DNA of 64,000 nt from an uncultured Saprospiraceae bacterium (GTDB taxonomy: Bacteria > Bacteroidota > Bacteroidia > Chitinophagales > Saprospiraceae): positions 41,621 through 105,620 of the forward strand of contig CALLAW010000036.1 in NCBI GenBank assembly GCA_938001865.1, written 5' to 3'. The translations under genes were made by a program, and so were the position numbers. Positions 1-7,727 of the stretch are shown one piece after another; the first letter of the stretch is position 1; every line of letters begins with the position of its first letter. Below the pieces are notes generated by a model, which was given only the letters and a program-made list of their open reading frames with translations, was not told the origin of the DNA and did no database searches.

Positions 1-257
1 AACCCCTTGATCACTTCATGGTCTACAATATCGACACCATGACGAGTGAGATAGGGCACCAAATCTGACGCTAGATCTGCCGGATTAGTGCTGAGTCTCT
101 TGAGATAAGGGAATAATACAACACTGTAATCACCAGCAATATCTTGCGAGATGGTTGTGATATTAACCGAAGAGGCTTTGATCTCTATATTATGGACTTC
201 TTTGAAGAAGTCAGAGACCACCTGCTGCAACACTTGGACACTACTCTGATACGACAC
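1..257 (-). CDS. argS: Arginyl-tRNA synthetase, N-terminal part (runs off the window start)
   Basis: About 85 codons are visible on the minus strand. The translation contains the pattern of the ArgS N-terminal additional (Arg-tRNA D-loop recognition) domain: ITTISQDIAGDYSVVLFPYL, then an acyl-carrier-like helix and DIVDHEVIKG, where ArgS proteins typically have a GDF/GDY segment, VVFP and a later VVxGFLN. ArgS charges tRNA-Arg with arginine in the cytoplasm. The catalytic HIGH and KMSKR motifs lie outside the window. There is no ATG: an in-frame TAA sits just upstream, so GTG at 257-255 (VSYQSS...) is the likeliest start; ATC or ATA codons further up are less likely. The family assignment is from recognition of the N-terminal domain only. 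Confidence 0.72.
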   Translation of the reverse strand, partial: MSYQSSVQVLQQVVSDFFKEVHNIEIKASSVNITTISQDIAGDYSVVLFPYLKRLSTNPADLASDLVPYLTRHGVDIVDHEVIKG

Positions 258-369
258 GAATGGTATGATTTAAATTTTCTTTACTACTAATTCTGTGGAT
301 TACTCCAAAATGCAAAATTACGAAATTACTTGATGATGTAATTTAATAATCTAAGAGTGTTAGAGAAGC

Positions 370-939
370 TTATTCCTCTTGATCGTCTATACGATCACTC
401 TTTGGTCTGAAAAAACTGAAATGGGTCTGACCATAATTACGTACTTGGGTAAGTCTAGGGTGATGGTTGTAGCTCACAAATGGGTTGTGCTCTACGACGA
501 GTAACCCATCATCTGTCAATAGATTATGCTCAAATATCTTATCAGGAATCGTATGAATAGTGGGGAGACCATATGGAGGACCTGCGAAGATGTATTGGTA
601 CTGACGATTACAGTGTTGGATATATTTAAATACATCAGACCTGACAATAGTCATCTGATCTTCGATGTCTAACTTAGCTGACATTTGCTTGACGAACTTG
701 ATACAATTGGCAAATTTGTCAACGTAAGTCGCTGTCAATGCTCCCCGAGAGATACACTCATAACAATGATTGCCTGAACCTCCAAATAGGTCCAAAAAAT
801 TGGTAGTCTCAAAATCTAGGACATTGAGTAAGATATTATAAAGTGCTTCCTTAGAGAAGTCCGTCGTTGGTCGTGTTGGCCATTTGTCCGCCGGAGGAGA
901 GAACCGATACCCTTTGAACTGTCCGCCTATGATACGCAT
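370..939 (-). CDS. rsmD: 16S rRNA (guanine(966)-N2)-methyltransferase RsmD
   Basis: 189 residues, the usual RsmD length. It starts MRIIGGQFKG, continues with RPTTDFSKEALYNIL, and has a Rossmann SAM-binding motif I (LDLFGGSGNHCYECISRGA, near residue 50), all characteristic of RsmD, which methylates G966 of 16S rRNA during 30S assembly. The catalytic motif IV, normally DPPY/F or NPPY/F in N2/N6 methyltransferases, here reads FAGPPYG (near residue 119), with Gly in place of the acidic or amide residue. The gene overlaps the DUF3822 gene upstream by 13 bases, so the two are probably co-transcribed and translationally coupled. The assignment is firm; whether the altered motif affects activity is unknown. 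Confidence 0.9.
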   Translation of the reverse strand: MRIIGGQFKGYRFSPPADKWPTRPTTDFSKEALYNILLNVLDFETTNFLDLFGGSGNHCYECISRGALTATYVDKFANCIKFVKQMSAKLDIEDQMTIVRSDVFKYIQHCNRQYQYIFAGPPYGLPTIHTIPDKIFEHNLLTDDGLLVVEHNPFVSYNHHPRLTQVRNYGQTHFSFFRPKSDRIDDQEE

Positions 940-1670
940 CTGTATGCAAGGTAGTGGAGGTAGATGTCACTGTGATCCGAGATATGATATGTCATAGCTT
1001 TCGCAGGGATCTTAAGTGTGTCTACAATCGGTAAATAATGGTTGAGTTGGTCAGTAAGTGTACTCCTAATCCCAGATGTACTCAATCTCGTACTCGGTGC
1101 TATCCCATGCTCTTGGTAGTAAGCAAGTATCTTGTAGAGGATCTCTTCATTACTAGATGTGACTGAGACCGCCTTAGAGTGATCAATACTTCCATCTGAG
1201 AGTGATACGATGTGATAGTAATCCTCGCATCTTATCATGAGGACTCCATTTTTATTCTCTGCTTGACTCACTCCGACTGCATGTAAGAGATGTATCGGCA
1301 GTTTGGAGCCAGATGTGATGTGAGGAGTGTAGGCTAGCTTGAAGAGTACGACATGACCTGCCTGTGTAGGAGCTGATTGGACGACTTGCCCATCTTGCAC
1401 ATGGAAGTATGAGTAGTAGTCTTGGAGCTTGGTATCGTCCACATCCTGAGAGTCAATTAGCTGACCGGTTGGGTTGCCGACAAGTAAGATGTGCTTAGCC
1501 TCTGGATAATCGAGTAAGAGATCACGTGTACAGCTCATATACTTGCGGACGAAGTAGAGCTCACCAGTCTTGTCCCAATATCCTACGGTACATTGATGAT
1601 TATCTTGGTGGTAATACGTAATGATGTCAGGAGATAAGCCTGGCACATCACTCCCATAGACTGTGTGCAT
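927..1670 (-). CDS. DUF3822 family protein
   Basis: 247 residues, no signal peptide or membrane segment. Its length and its place directly in front of rsmD fit the Bacteroidota DUF3822 family, whose members sit in the same rsmD neighbourhood and are thought to have an actin-like ATPase fold (family knowledge; fold not verifiable here). The N-terminus (DIITYYHQDNHQCTVGYWDK) and a central SSNEEILYKILAYYQEHGI helix are visible. It ends inside the rsmD start (13-base overlap) and begins 5 bases after the preceding gene ends, so the three genes form one minus-strand operon. No biochemical function is known to me. Confidence 0.72.
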   Translation of the reverse strand: MHTVYGSDVPGLSPDIITYYHQDNHQCTVGYWDKTGELYFVRKYMSCTRDLLLDYPEAKHILLVGNPTGQLIDSQDVDDTKLQDYYSYFHVQDGQVVQSAPTQAGHVVLFKLAYTPHITSGSKLPIHLLHAVGVSQAENKNGVLMIRCEDYYHIVSLSDGSIDHSKAVSVTSSNEEILYKILAYYQEHGIAPSTRLSTSGIRSTLTDQLNHYLPIVDTLKIPAKAMTYHISDHSDIYLHYLAYRCVS

Positions 1671-1675
1671 ATCTA

Positions 1676-2254
1676 CTATTGATCCCAGTTACCTGATACG
1701 TTAGGAGCATTCATATCTCCAAACTTCAAGAGGTTATCTGGGTTGTATGAGTTGTCGTATTTGGAGTATTTAGGGTCTGCATACTTCCCCATGAACTCCT
1801 TCCATCTTGTACCTACTTGCACCACACTCACAAGAGTCTGCTGGTAAGTCATCGTATCTGCATCTATTGCAAACTCTTTGGAGTTATCTGTGTAAGGAAC
1901 ATATCTGAGCTCTTCTAAGTCGATCTCTAATGCATTGATGGAGTCTATAGCCATAGAGTAGGTTGTAGTCTCGATGAATTCTCCTGGATTCTTAGGGTCA
2001 TTCGCTGTACTTACGAATGGAATACTATCAATGGTAAGGACTTGTGCTAAGGTATCAAAGTTAGGGGCAAACTCTCCAGTAATAGTCCTGTATATCTCTT
2101 GGGCAGTTCTAATATTCTCTAATCGATTTGCGACAGTTTTACTTCTTTCTTTCTTTACTCCTGCAAATGCAATTGGTTCTTGGATATTTTTGTAAAGTGT
2201 GTAACCTAAAAACACATTGAGTAGTAACAGTACTAATCCGATAGCTATTCTCAT
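1676..2254 (-). CDS. Membrane-anchored conserved Bacteroidota protein
   Basis: 192 residues. One N-terminal hydrophobic helix (residues 2-22, IAIGLVLLLLNVFLGYTLY) is followed by a soluble part starting KERSKTVANRLENIRTAQEIYR and GEFAPNFDTLAQVL. The short N-terminal helix with a downstream amphipathic segment resembles a pilin-like or single-pass periplasmic protein, but there is no prepilin peptidase site that I can see. Similar proteins of the form RL-x-DIRTAQ-x5-G-x-FT-x-FDTL are common in Bacteroidota, usually annotated as hypothetical. It is the first gene of the operon with the DUF3822 gene and rsmD. Function unknown. Confidence 0.7.
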   Translation of the reverse strand: MRIAIGLVLLLLNVFLGYTLYKNIQEPIAFAGVKKERSKTVANRLENIRTAQEIYRTITGEFAPNFDTLAQVLTIDSIPFVSTANDPKNPGEFIETTTYSMAIDSINALEIDLEELRYVPYTDNSKEFAIDADTMTYQQTLVSVVQVGTRWKEFMGKYADPKYSKYDNSYNPDNLLKFGDMNAPNVSGNWDQ

Positions 2255-2542
2255 TCTCTTTTTGTATTAATTGAACTCTAAATTATGGAGTAAGCATGCT
2301 TACAATCGTAAATATAAAACAATTACTTATTTAGTAGTGATTTCACACCAATTTGTTAGTCTAATAACTTTGCAATGTATCGAGAGGAAGACTTTGCTCT
2401 TTCTGAACAATTCCTCTCTCCATCATAAACCCAACGTATTGGAGTAACACTCTTCAAAATAAATAGATGCATCTTCCAAAAGAAAAGGTGTATTAGATTG
2501 AAAAAAAATAACATTTTTGTAGAAATATCATTTGTAATACTC

Positions 2543-3580
2543 ATGAACCCACAATCGGACAAGTCAATTACAATCTTAGCAATAGAATCATCATGTGATG
2601 ATACATCAGCTGCGATCATCAGAGATGGAGAAGTCCTCTCTAACTGCATCGCCAATCAGACAGTACATGCTCAGTATGGTGGTGTAGTCCCTGAGCTAGC
2701 GAGTCGCATGCATGACAAAAACATCGTACCTGTAGTCAGCCAAGCACTCTCCGTGGCTGGAGTATCCAAGACAGACCTGGATGCTGTTGCCTTCACCAAA
2801 GGGCCAGGACTCCTCGGCAGTCTGTTAGTCGGAGTCAACTTTGCTAAGAGTCTTGGGCTTGGATTGGGCATACCTATAGTGGAGGTCAATCATATGGAAG
2901 CACATGTGATGGCTCATTTTGCGGAAGCACCCTACCCTGACTTCCCATTTCTCTGCTTGACCGTCTCAGGTGGCCATACTCAGCTCGTATTAGTCACTGA
3001 TCACAATGAGATGGAAGTCATAGGGAGTACTATTGATGATGCAGCTGGAGAAGCATTTGACAAGACTGGCAAGTTACTTGGCCTTCCCTACCCGTCTGGA
3101 CCAATTATCGATAAGTATGCCAAGTTGGGCTCTCCCCTTTACACATTTGCCAAACCTTCGGTTGGTGAGTTTGATTTTAGTTTCAGTGGACTGAAAACAT
3201 CTATCCTCTATGCTCTACAAAAAAGAGTCAAAGAAGATCCTAATTGGGTGACTGATAATATCTATGATATCTGTGCATCGGTCCAATCATCTATCGTCAA
3301 TATCCTCCTTGAGAAACTCGAGTATGCTGTCGACAAACACAATGTTACTTCGGTAGCTATTGCAGGTGGAGTCTCTGCGAATAGTGCTCTCAGAGAAGGA
3401 TTGATTGCTCTAGGCAAAAAAAAACACTGGCATACTTATATACCAGCGTTTAGTTATTGTACAGATAATGCTGCAATGATAGGGATCAGTGGTTACTACC
3501 ACTACCTTGCAGGTCATCTCAGTCATCAAGGGGTAAGTCCTGAGCCTAGACTCTCGATTACTTATCCATCAAAGAGTTAA
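2543..3580 (+). CDS. tsaD: tRNA N6-adenosine threonylcarbamoyltransferase TsaD
   Basis: 345 residues from the ATG at 2543. An in-frame ATG at 2498 would add 15 residues (MKKNNIFVEISFVIL) unlike the family, so the later start is preferred; the family core begins ILAIESSCDDTSAAI. TsaD, with TsaB and TsaE, transfers the threonylcarbamoyl group to A37 of ANN-decoding tRNAs. Visible signatures are the ESSCDDT ATP-binding start, the metal-binding HMEAH (NHMEAHVMAHF), the glycine-rich VSGGHTQLV, and the C-terminal GGVSANSALRE and YCTDNAAMIG motifs. The gene is divergent from the minus-strand rsmD operon, and its last 23 bases overlap the end of the convergent gene downstream. Confidence 0.96.
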   Translation: MNPQSDKSITILAIESSCDDTSAAIIRDGEVLSNCIANQTVHAQYGGVVPELASRMHDKNIVPVVSQALSVAGVSKTDLDAVAFTKGPGLLGSLLVGVNFAKSLGLGLGIPIVEVNHMEAHVMAHFAEAPYPDFPFLCLTVSGGHTQLVLVTDHNEMEVIGSTIDDAAGEAFDKTGKLLGLPYPSGPIIDKYAKLGSPLYTFAKPSVGEFDFSFSGLKTSILYALQKRVKEDPNWVTDNIYDICASVQSSIVNILLEKLEYAVDKHNVTSVAIAGGVSANSALREGLIALGKKKHWHTYIPAFSYCTDNAAMIGISGYYHYLAGHLSHQGVSPEPRLSITYPSKS

Positions 3581-3977
3581 CTAGATTTGTTTTTTTCTGA
3601 GCTATTTTTTCTTCTTTGACTTTGAGCTTAGCCATCATCTTGTCAAATTTTTCTTGTGACCAGTCTCCTGACTCTAACTTAGATCTAAACTTAGCTCTCA
3701 GCTGTGCTACCTTAGCCTTAGCTTTGTCGATTGTAGCTTTTTTCTTCTTGAATGTGTCGCTTGTTTTGGCCTTACTCGCATTGTCCTTTGCTTTTTGGAT
3801 ATCAGCCTTATCTTCTTCTGTCAACTCACCTTTGTTTGTTTTGATTGGTGACTTGCCATTTGTTTTTTCAGTTTTTTCTTTATCAGCTTTCTTCAGCTTG
3901 GTGGACTGAGCTGAGAGTCCGAGTACTGATGTAAAGAGGATTACTCCAGTCAGTGTTATGAGCTTCACAATGTTCAT
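3558..3977 (-). CDS. Small exported lysine-rich helical protein
   Basis: 139 residues. The N-terminal signal peptide (VKLITLTGVILFTSVLGLSAQ) has a likely cleavage after the Ala before QSTKLKK. The mature part is extremely rich in Lys, Glu and Ala with almost no aromatic residues, and should form long charged helices or coiled coil. No known domain is recognised. It is convergent with tsaD and the two stop regions overlap by 23 bases. The signal peptide and strong lysine bias argue that the frame is real, although the plus-strand shadow frame here is also open. Function unknown; Bacteroidota encode many such small periplasmic proteins. Confidence 0.62.
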   Translation of the reverse strand: MNIVKLITLTGVILFTSVLGLSAQSTKLKKADKEKTEKTNGKSPIKTNKGELTEEDKADIQKAKDNASKAKTSDTFKKKKATIDKAKAKVAQLRAKFRSKLESGDWSQEKFDKMMAKLKVKEEKIAQKKTNLVNSLMDK

Positions 3978-4141
3978 GTTATTGTATATTAAGTTTGTAA
4001 TTATATGTTGCTTATGTAAGTCTCTCTCTCTGTGACCATCGAGGATTAGCTATTAAACAGTGCAGGAATTGATGTTAGTATGTCTCTGGCATTTATGCAA
4101 ATGTTAAATGAGAATCAGAGTAACACAGACATCCCAATATC

Positions 4142-6121
4142 CTAGAAATCCTCATTAGTAACTCTGTATACGACCCCGAAAGAAATCCATCGCCCTGGCA
4201 TCACTGCACCAAGTACCTCTTGATACTCGACATTGCCAATATTGTGTACTTGGAAGTACAGTTTGACATTAGGCAATGTATTATATCCAAGCTTGAAGTT
4301 GTTCAGAAGATAGGATTCTTTGATCTCTCCAATTCCTTGTAAAAACTCTGGATTACGTTGGATATAGTTACTCGCCAACATGAAATTTAACTTGTAGATT
4401 CCAAGATTCAACACAGAAGAGAAGTTAGAGGTAGGGTGATTGGAGATATACTTAGATAACTGCCCTGTGTCAGCGTTGGTCCTCAGGTATGTATAAGCAA
4501 GTCTCATGTCAAAAAAGCTTCGCTTCAAAAACTTCCACTTCCTATCAGCTGAGACTTCAATACCTATGACATTGCTCTTGGCGATATTATCAGCATAGAG
4601 ATAGACCTCTCCCTCTTGAAGATTGGAGACATTAGATATTGTGGAGGCATTCCTTTCGGAAAAATCTATCAAATTTTGAGATGCTCTATAGAATGCTGTC
4701 GCTGAGAAATTGAATCCATAGTACTGATAAAGATCCACACCTAGATCGTAACTGTGAGACACTTCAGCTGCGAGATCAGGGTTGCCAATATTCCTCCCTG
4801 GACTAAGATTAGAGATCTGTGACGAGACGAATCGTTCGGTGAAGTCAGCTGCTCTAATAGACTTACCATAGCTTGCTCTGAACACTGCATAGTCTTCCTT
4901 CTTCCAACTGATACTCACTTGCGGCAATACTTCAGTACCAAAGTTCTCATCATGCTCAACTCTTACACCGACATTGAGATTGACGTCTGCGCCAAATTGA
5001 CGAGAACCCATTGCGTATATGCCTGAGTTGGTATTGTTATGATCGCCTCTATCCGAACTCATGATATGCTTGTCGACTACCTGCACACCTGCGGCAAGAT
5101 TGGTCCGAGTGTCTAATGAATAGATGTGATTATACTGACCTATATACTGACGAGTATTATGTGTATTGGGTGGGAAGAGTGGATTGTATACAAATAGGTC
5201 ATCTACAGACTTGACACTCAGATTAACCTCCATCTTATGCTTACCTACGGAATGTAACAATGCTGCTGTACCCCAACCATTAGTAATCGTCTCTCTTGAT
5301 TCATCAAATGGTCCTGTGGTATAGAAATATTTCGCATTGAAATCTCTATAATCATAACCTGATCTCAGGAGCACCTTAGTCCGTGGACTGAACAGGTAAC
5401 CGAGAGACACACTGTAAGTCCTCAAGTCAAAGTCACCATTATAGAGTGAATCTTCTGTGATACCCGCGAGATAATTAGGATTAGTATACACTGGTCCATC
5501 TGCTATCCGAGTCATCTGAGATCCCGAGATCAACCACTTAGACTTCTTCATAATCAGTGCTGCATCAGATGAGATGAGATTATGCTCTCCAAACGACATA
5601 TCGACGAGTGACTCTAAAGATCTTGACTCTTCCGTTGCTACATATACCTTAGTCTTGATGTGAATCAACCCTCCTACAGCATCACTGCCATATGCCACAG
5701 CTGCTGGACCTTTAATGATCTCGATATGATCAATCTCTGCCATCGAGATTGGAATATTATTATTAAAGTGTCCTGTCAATGGGTCATTAAATCTGACATT
5801 GTCAATCAGTATCAGCACCTGCGAATAAGTACTCCCTCGTAAGCCAATATCATTCTGCACGCCAAATGGTGCTCTCATATTCGTATTGACACCTGCTACA
5901 TATCTGAGGAGTTCGTCGACTGACTGGACTGGGTACTCTATCAAGTCTGTCTGCTTGATTATCTCTACACTTCTGCCAGTCTTGTATGACTCTTGCGGTA
6001 TCCTGCTTGCTGTAATCACTGCCTCTGATGAGATAGTCTCTAAGTCTTGACCATATACTGAGACATTGATACCAATGAGGCATAACAGGAGTACTGATAA
6101 AAGATTACTTATGGGGGACAT
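4142..6121 (-). CDS. TonB-dependent outer-membrane receptor (BtuB/iron-complex type)
   Basis: 659 residues from ATG 6121. The open frame extends to 6355, but the upstream part is not signal-like, whereas MSPISNLLSVLLLCLIGINVSVYG is a signal peptide and a good promoter lies 20 bases before this ATG. The plug domain follows: EAVITASRIPQ (TonB-box region), SVDELLRYVAGVN, the LRGSTYSQVLILIDNVRFND segment, and HIEIIKGPAAVAYGSDAVGG. The rest is a beta-barrel rich in alternating aromatic strands, closing with FGVVYRV. There is no CarboxypepD_reg domain, so it is of the classic BtuB/siderophore type and not SusC. Substrate cannot be told; no transporter partner gene is adjacent. Confidence 0.9.
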   Translation of the reverse strand: MSPISNLLSVLLLCLIGINVSVYGQDLETISSEAVITASRIPQESYKTGRSVEIIKQTDLIEYPVQSVDELLRYVAGVNTNMRAPFGVQNDIGLRGSTYSQVLILIDNVRFNDPLTGHFNNNIPISMAEIDHIEIIKGPAAVAYGSDAVGGLIHIKTKVYVATEESRSLESLVDMSFGEHNLISSDAALIMKKSKWLISGSQMTRIADGPVYTNPNYLAGITEDSLYNGDFDLRTYSVSLGYLFSPRTKVLLRSGYDYRDFNAKYFYTTGPFDESRETITNGWGTAALLHSVGKHKMEVNLSVKSVDDLFVYNPLFPPNTHNTRQYIGQYNHIYSLDTRTNLAAGVQVVDKHIMSSDRGDHNNTNSGIYAMGSRQFGADVNLNVGVRVEHDENFGTEVLPQVSISWKKEDYAVFRASYGKSIRAADFTERFVSSQISNLSPGRNIGNPDLAAEVSHSYDLGVDLYQYYGFNFSATAFYRASQNLIDFSERNASTISNVSNLQEGEVYLYADNIAKSNVIGIEVSADRKWKFLKRSFFDMRLAYTYLRTNADTGQLSKYISNHPTSNFSSVLNLGIYKLNFMLASNYIQRNPEFLQGIGEIKESYLLNNFKLGYNTLPNVKLYFQVHNIGNVEYQEVLGAVMPGRWISFGVVYRVTNEDF

Positions 6122-6141
6122 TATAGTATATTTTTCTAATA

Positions 6142-6173
6142 CAAAACTAAAGTTACAATAAGAGAGAGGCAAA
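6142..6173 (-). promoter_or_regulatory. Bacteroidota-type promoter for the TonB-dependent receptor
   Basis: On the minus strand TAGTTTTG (plus 6142-6149) matches the -7 consensus TAnnTTTG, and TTTG (plus 6170-6173) lies 20 bases further upstream, the standard -33 spacing. The -7 element is 20 bases before the proposed ATG at 6121, which also supports that start. Confidence 0.6.
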
Positions 6174-6702
6174 CAAAGTGGCCAACATCTTAGACATATC
6201 ATGATTTCTCTCATTATAGTGATTGCATTCCTTACACACAGAGGAAAGACAATTTGAAAACACTGTTCAAAATAAAAACGCAAAGATGATAATATATCTG
6301 AATTGAATCGAAGAATCACATCTCTTCTTTTGTCGTGATAGTAATAAAATGACACAATACAAAAATTGTATCATTCTAATCCCTTTGACATCAAATCGCA
6401 ACCCTCAATGGCTGTGCAACACAGTGAAGATTCACAGAATCGACGCAATTGGTATCCTCTCTATGGTACAATTGGATTAAATCAAATAAATAATTACAAA
6501 ACTTAACTCCAACCTTTAAAAGAGAATATTCCAAAATAATGAAGAAAAGCAAGTAATCTACTCTCTCTAAATGCAATAAGATAAAATCATATTCCTAGAG
6601 CTGCACCAAAATATTATTGCCTTAACAATTACATTGACAGAAGCATTGATGCTGCTATTCAAATTAAGTATACACTTTGTTGTGTTTTGCACCCAAAGCA
6701 TG
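6174..6702. other. Long AT-rich intergenic region with no supported gene
   Basis: Between the receptor promoter and the aromatic operon leader. It carries only a short open frame on the minus strand (6391-6576) with no homology pattern, signal or coding character that I can see. No tRNA or structured RNA was recognised. The right-hand end (6680-6710) holds the likely promoter of the aromatic operon. Confidence 0.5.
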
Positions 6703-6710
6703 TACATTTG
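6680..6710 (+). promoter_or_regulatory. Candidate promoter of the aromatic amino acid operon
   Basis: TACATTTG at 6703-6710 is an exact match to the Bacteroidota -7 element TAnnTTTG, with TTG at 6680-6682 exactly 20 bases upstream (inside TTTGTTG, 6676-6682). It would start transcription near 6714-6718, at or just before the leader-peptide ATG at 6717. A weaker alternative, TACACTTTG at 6671-6679, would give a 5' untranslated region of about 30 bases. Confidence 0.5.
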
Positions 6711-6716
6711 ACTATT

Positions 6717-6773
6717 ATGAATAATTATACAAGCACAGTGAGCTATCTCTATTTCTTCTATTACGAAGGATAA
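6717..6773 (+). CDS. Aromatic leader peptide (attenuator control peptide)
   Basis: An 18-codon open frame, MNNYTSTVSYLYFFYYEG, ends in TAA at 6771-6773. Seven of its 18 residues are Tyr (5) or Phe (2), with the run Y-L-Y-F-F-Y-Y at codons 10-16 and no Trp. It sits directly ahead of an intrinsic terminator and an operon for Phe and Tyr synthesis. By analogy with the enterobacterial pheA and his leaders, its translation would sense charged tRNA-Phe and tRNA-Tyr. Scarcity stalls the ribosome on codons 10-16; plenty lets it reach the stop codon and mask the segment just after it. The peptide itself probably has no other role. The composition and placement are seen; the mechanism is inferred. Confidence 0.82.
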   Translation: MNNYTSTVSYLYFFYYEG

Positions 6774-6840
6774 AGAACTCTATGCTTGTAATGTACTTGA
6801 GAAGAAATAGAGTTTGATATATCAAGCTCTATTTTTTTTT
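6747..6840 (+). promoter_or_regulatory. Transcription attenuator: antiterminator segments and intrinsic terminator
   Basis: Terminator: AAATAGAG (6805-6812) pairs with CTCTATTT (6827-6834); the loop itself contains the self-complementary TTGATATATCAA, and nine T follow (6832-6840). Its 5' arm has two competitors upstream. AACTCTAT (6776-6783), beginning 2 bases after the leader stop codon, is an 8-base perfect complement to ATAGAGTT (6807-6814). CTCTATTTCTTCT (6747-6759), inside the Phe/Tyr control codons, is a 13-base perfect complement to AGAAGAAATAGAG (6800-6812). A short hairpin TTCTT (6753-6757) with AAGAA (6773-6777) could sequester the first competitor. This is the logic of ribosome-mediated attenuation. 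The base pairings are read directly; energies and switching were not computed. Confidence 0.8.
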
Positions 6841-6854
6841 ATGCTAAAGTGTAA

Positions 6855-7727
6855 ATGCAAATGACACATCCAAAGGTCTATATCCAAGGTCATGAAGGCT
6901 CATTCCATGACGCAGTTGCTCGGAGATACTTCGGTGATAAGATCCAAGTGATCCCTTGTGATACATTTGACGAACTGGGACGTAATCTGAGTCAAGGGAG
7001 TGACCAAGACTCTGCGGTTATGGCAATAGAGAACTCTATCGCGGGATCACTACTGGCTAACTATAAGCTCCTCAGAGAGCACCGACTGACCATCAATGGC
7101 GAAGTATACAAGAGGATACAACTCAATCTCCTAGCGATGCCTGGGCAATCACTCCACCAAATAAAAGAAGTAAGATCTCACCATATGGCTCTCAAGCAAT
7201 GCAGTCAATACTTGCATGAGCACGACCACATCAAGCTAGTAGAGACATCAGATACAGCATTGGCTGCTAAGCACATAGCGGAGAGTAATGAAACTGGGGT
7301 CGCCTGTATCGCAAGTATACAAGCAGCAAATCTTTACAATCTGGAAGTCCTCGCAGACAGGATCGAAGACATCAACCTCAATTATACTCGATTCTTCATC
7401 CTCAATAAATCTATACAAGATACAGGTGCTTGCGATAAAGCTACCATCTGGATACGTATCAGCCACCAGCCAGGTAGTCTGGTGGCAGTATTGAGCACCT
7501 TTGCAGACTTGCAGATCAATGTCAGTAATCTGCAATCGTTCCCAGTACACGGTCAGTTCAATGCCTATTACTTCCATATAGACCTAGAATTTGAGTCATT
7601 AGATCATTACAATGAAGCGATGGTAAGACTCCAAGGACTCACCAGCGGACTCCACCAACTCGGACTCTATCCTCGGGCAGACGTCTCAGCAATCTTGCGA
7701 AATCAATTAGTGAATTATATGCTATGA
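6855..7727 (+). CDS. pheA: Prephenate dehydratase (monofunctional)
   Basis: 290 residues; converts prephenate to phenylpyruvate, the committed step to phenylalanine. The catalytic PDT domain spans about residues 6-185, with the start YIQGHEGSFHDAVA, the AIENSIAGS motif (near 58) and the essential T-R-F triplet at 178-180 (NYTRFFIL). An ACT regulatory domain follows (about 196-275: ISHQPGSLVAVLSTFADLQI), which in the family binds Phe for feedback inhibition; the usual ESRP signature is altered to LQSFPV. There is no chorismate mutase domain here; that function is on the fourth gene. The start is ATG 6855 or ATG 6861. It follows the attenuator by 15 bases and overlaps the next gene by 4 bases (ATGA). 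Confidence 0.95.
   Translation: MQMTHPKVYIQGHEGSFHDAVARRYFGDKIQVIPCDTFDELGRNLSQGSDQDSAVMAIENSIAGSLLANYKLLREHRLTINGEVYKRIQLNLLAMPGQSLHQIKEVRSHHMALKQCSQYLHEHDHIKLVETSDTALAAKHIAESNETGVACIASIQAANLYNLEVLADRIEDINLNYTRFFILNKSIQDTGACDKATIWIRISHQPGSLVAVLSTFADLQINVSNLQSFPVHGQFNAYYFHIDLEFESLDHYNEAMVRLQGLTSGLHQLGLYPRADVSAILRNQLVNYML

Noticed and set aside
3616..3909. Plus-strand frame (97 codons) opposite the lysine-rich protein
   Set aside because: It is the antisense of a Lys/Glu/Ala-rich gene, which gives Leu/Ser/Phe-rich shadow translation; the minus frame has the signal peptide.
4142..6355. Longer start (6355) for the TonB-dependent receptor
   Set aside because: The extra 78 residues are not signal-like and the good promoter at 6142-6173 lies inside that extension.
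6391..6576. 61-codon open frame on the minus strand in the gap before the aromatic operon
   Set aside because: No signal, family pattern or coding character; AT-rich intergenic sequence readily gives such frames.
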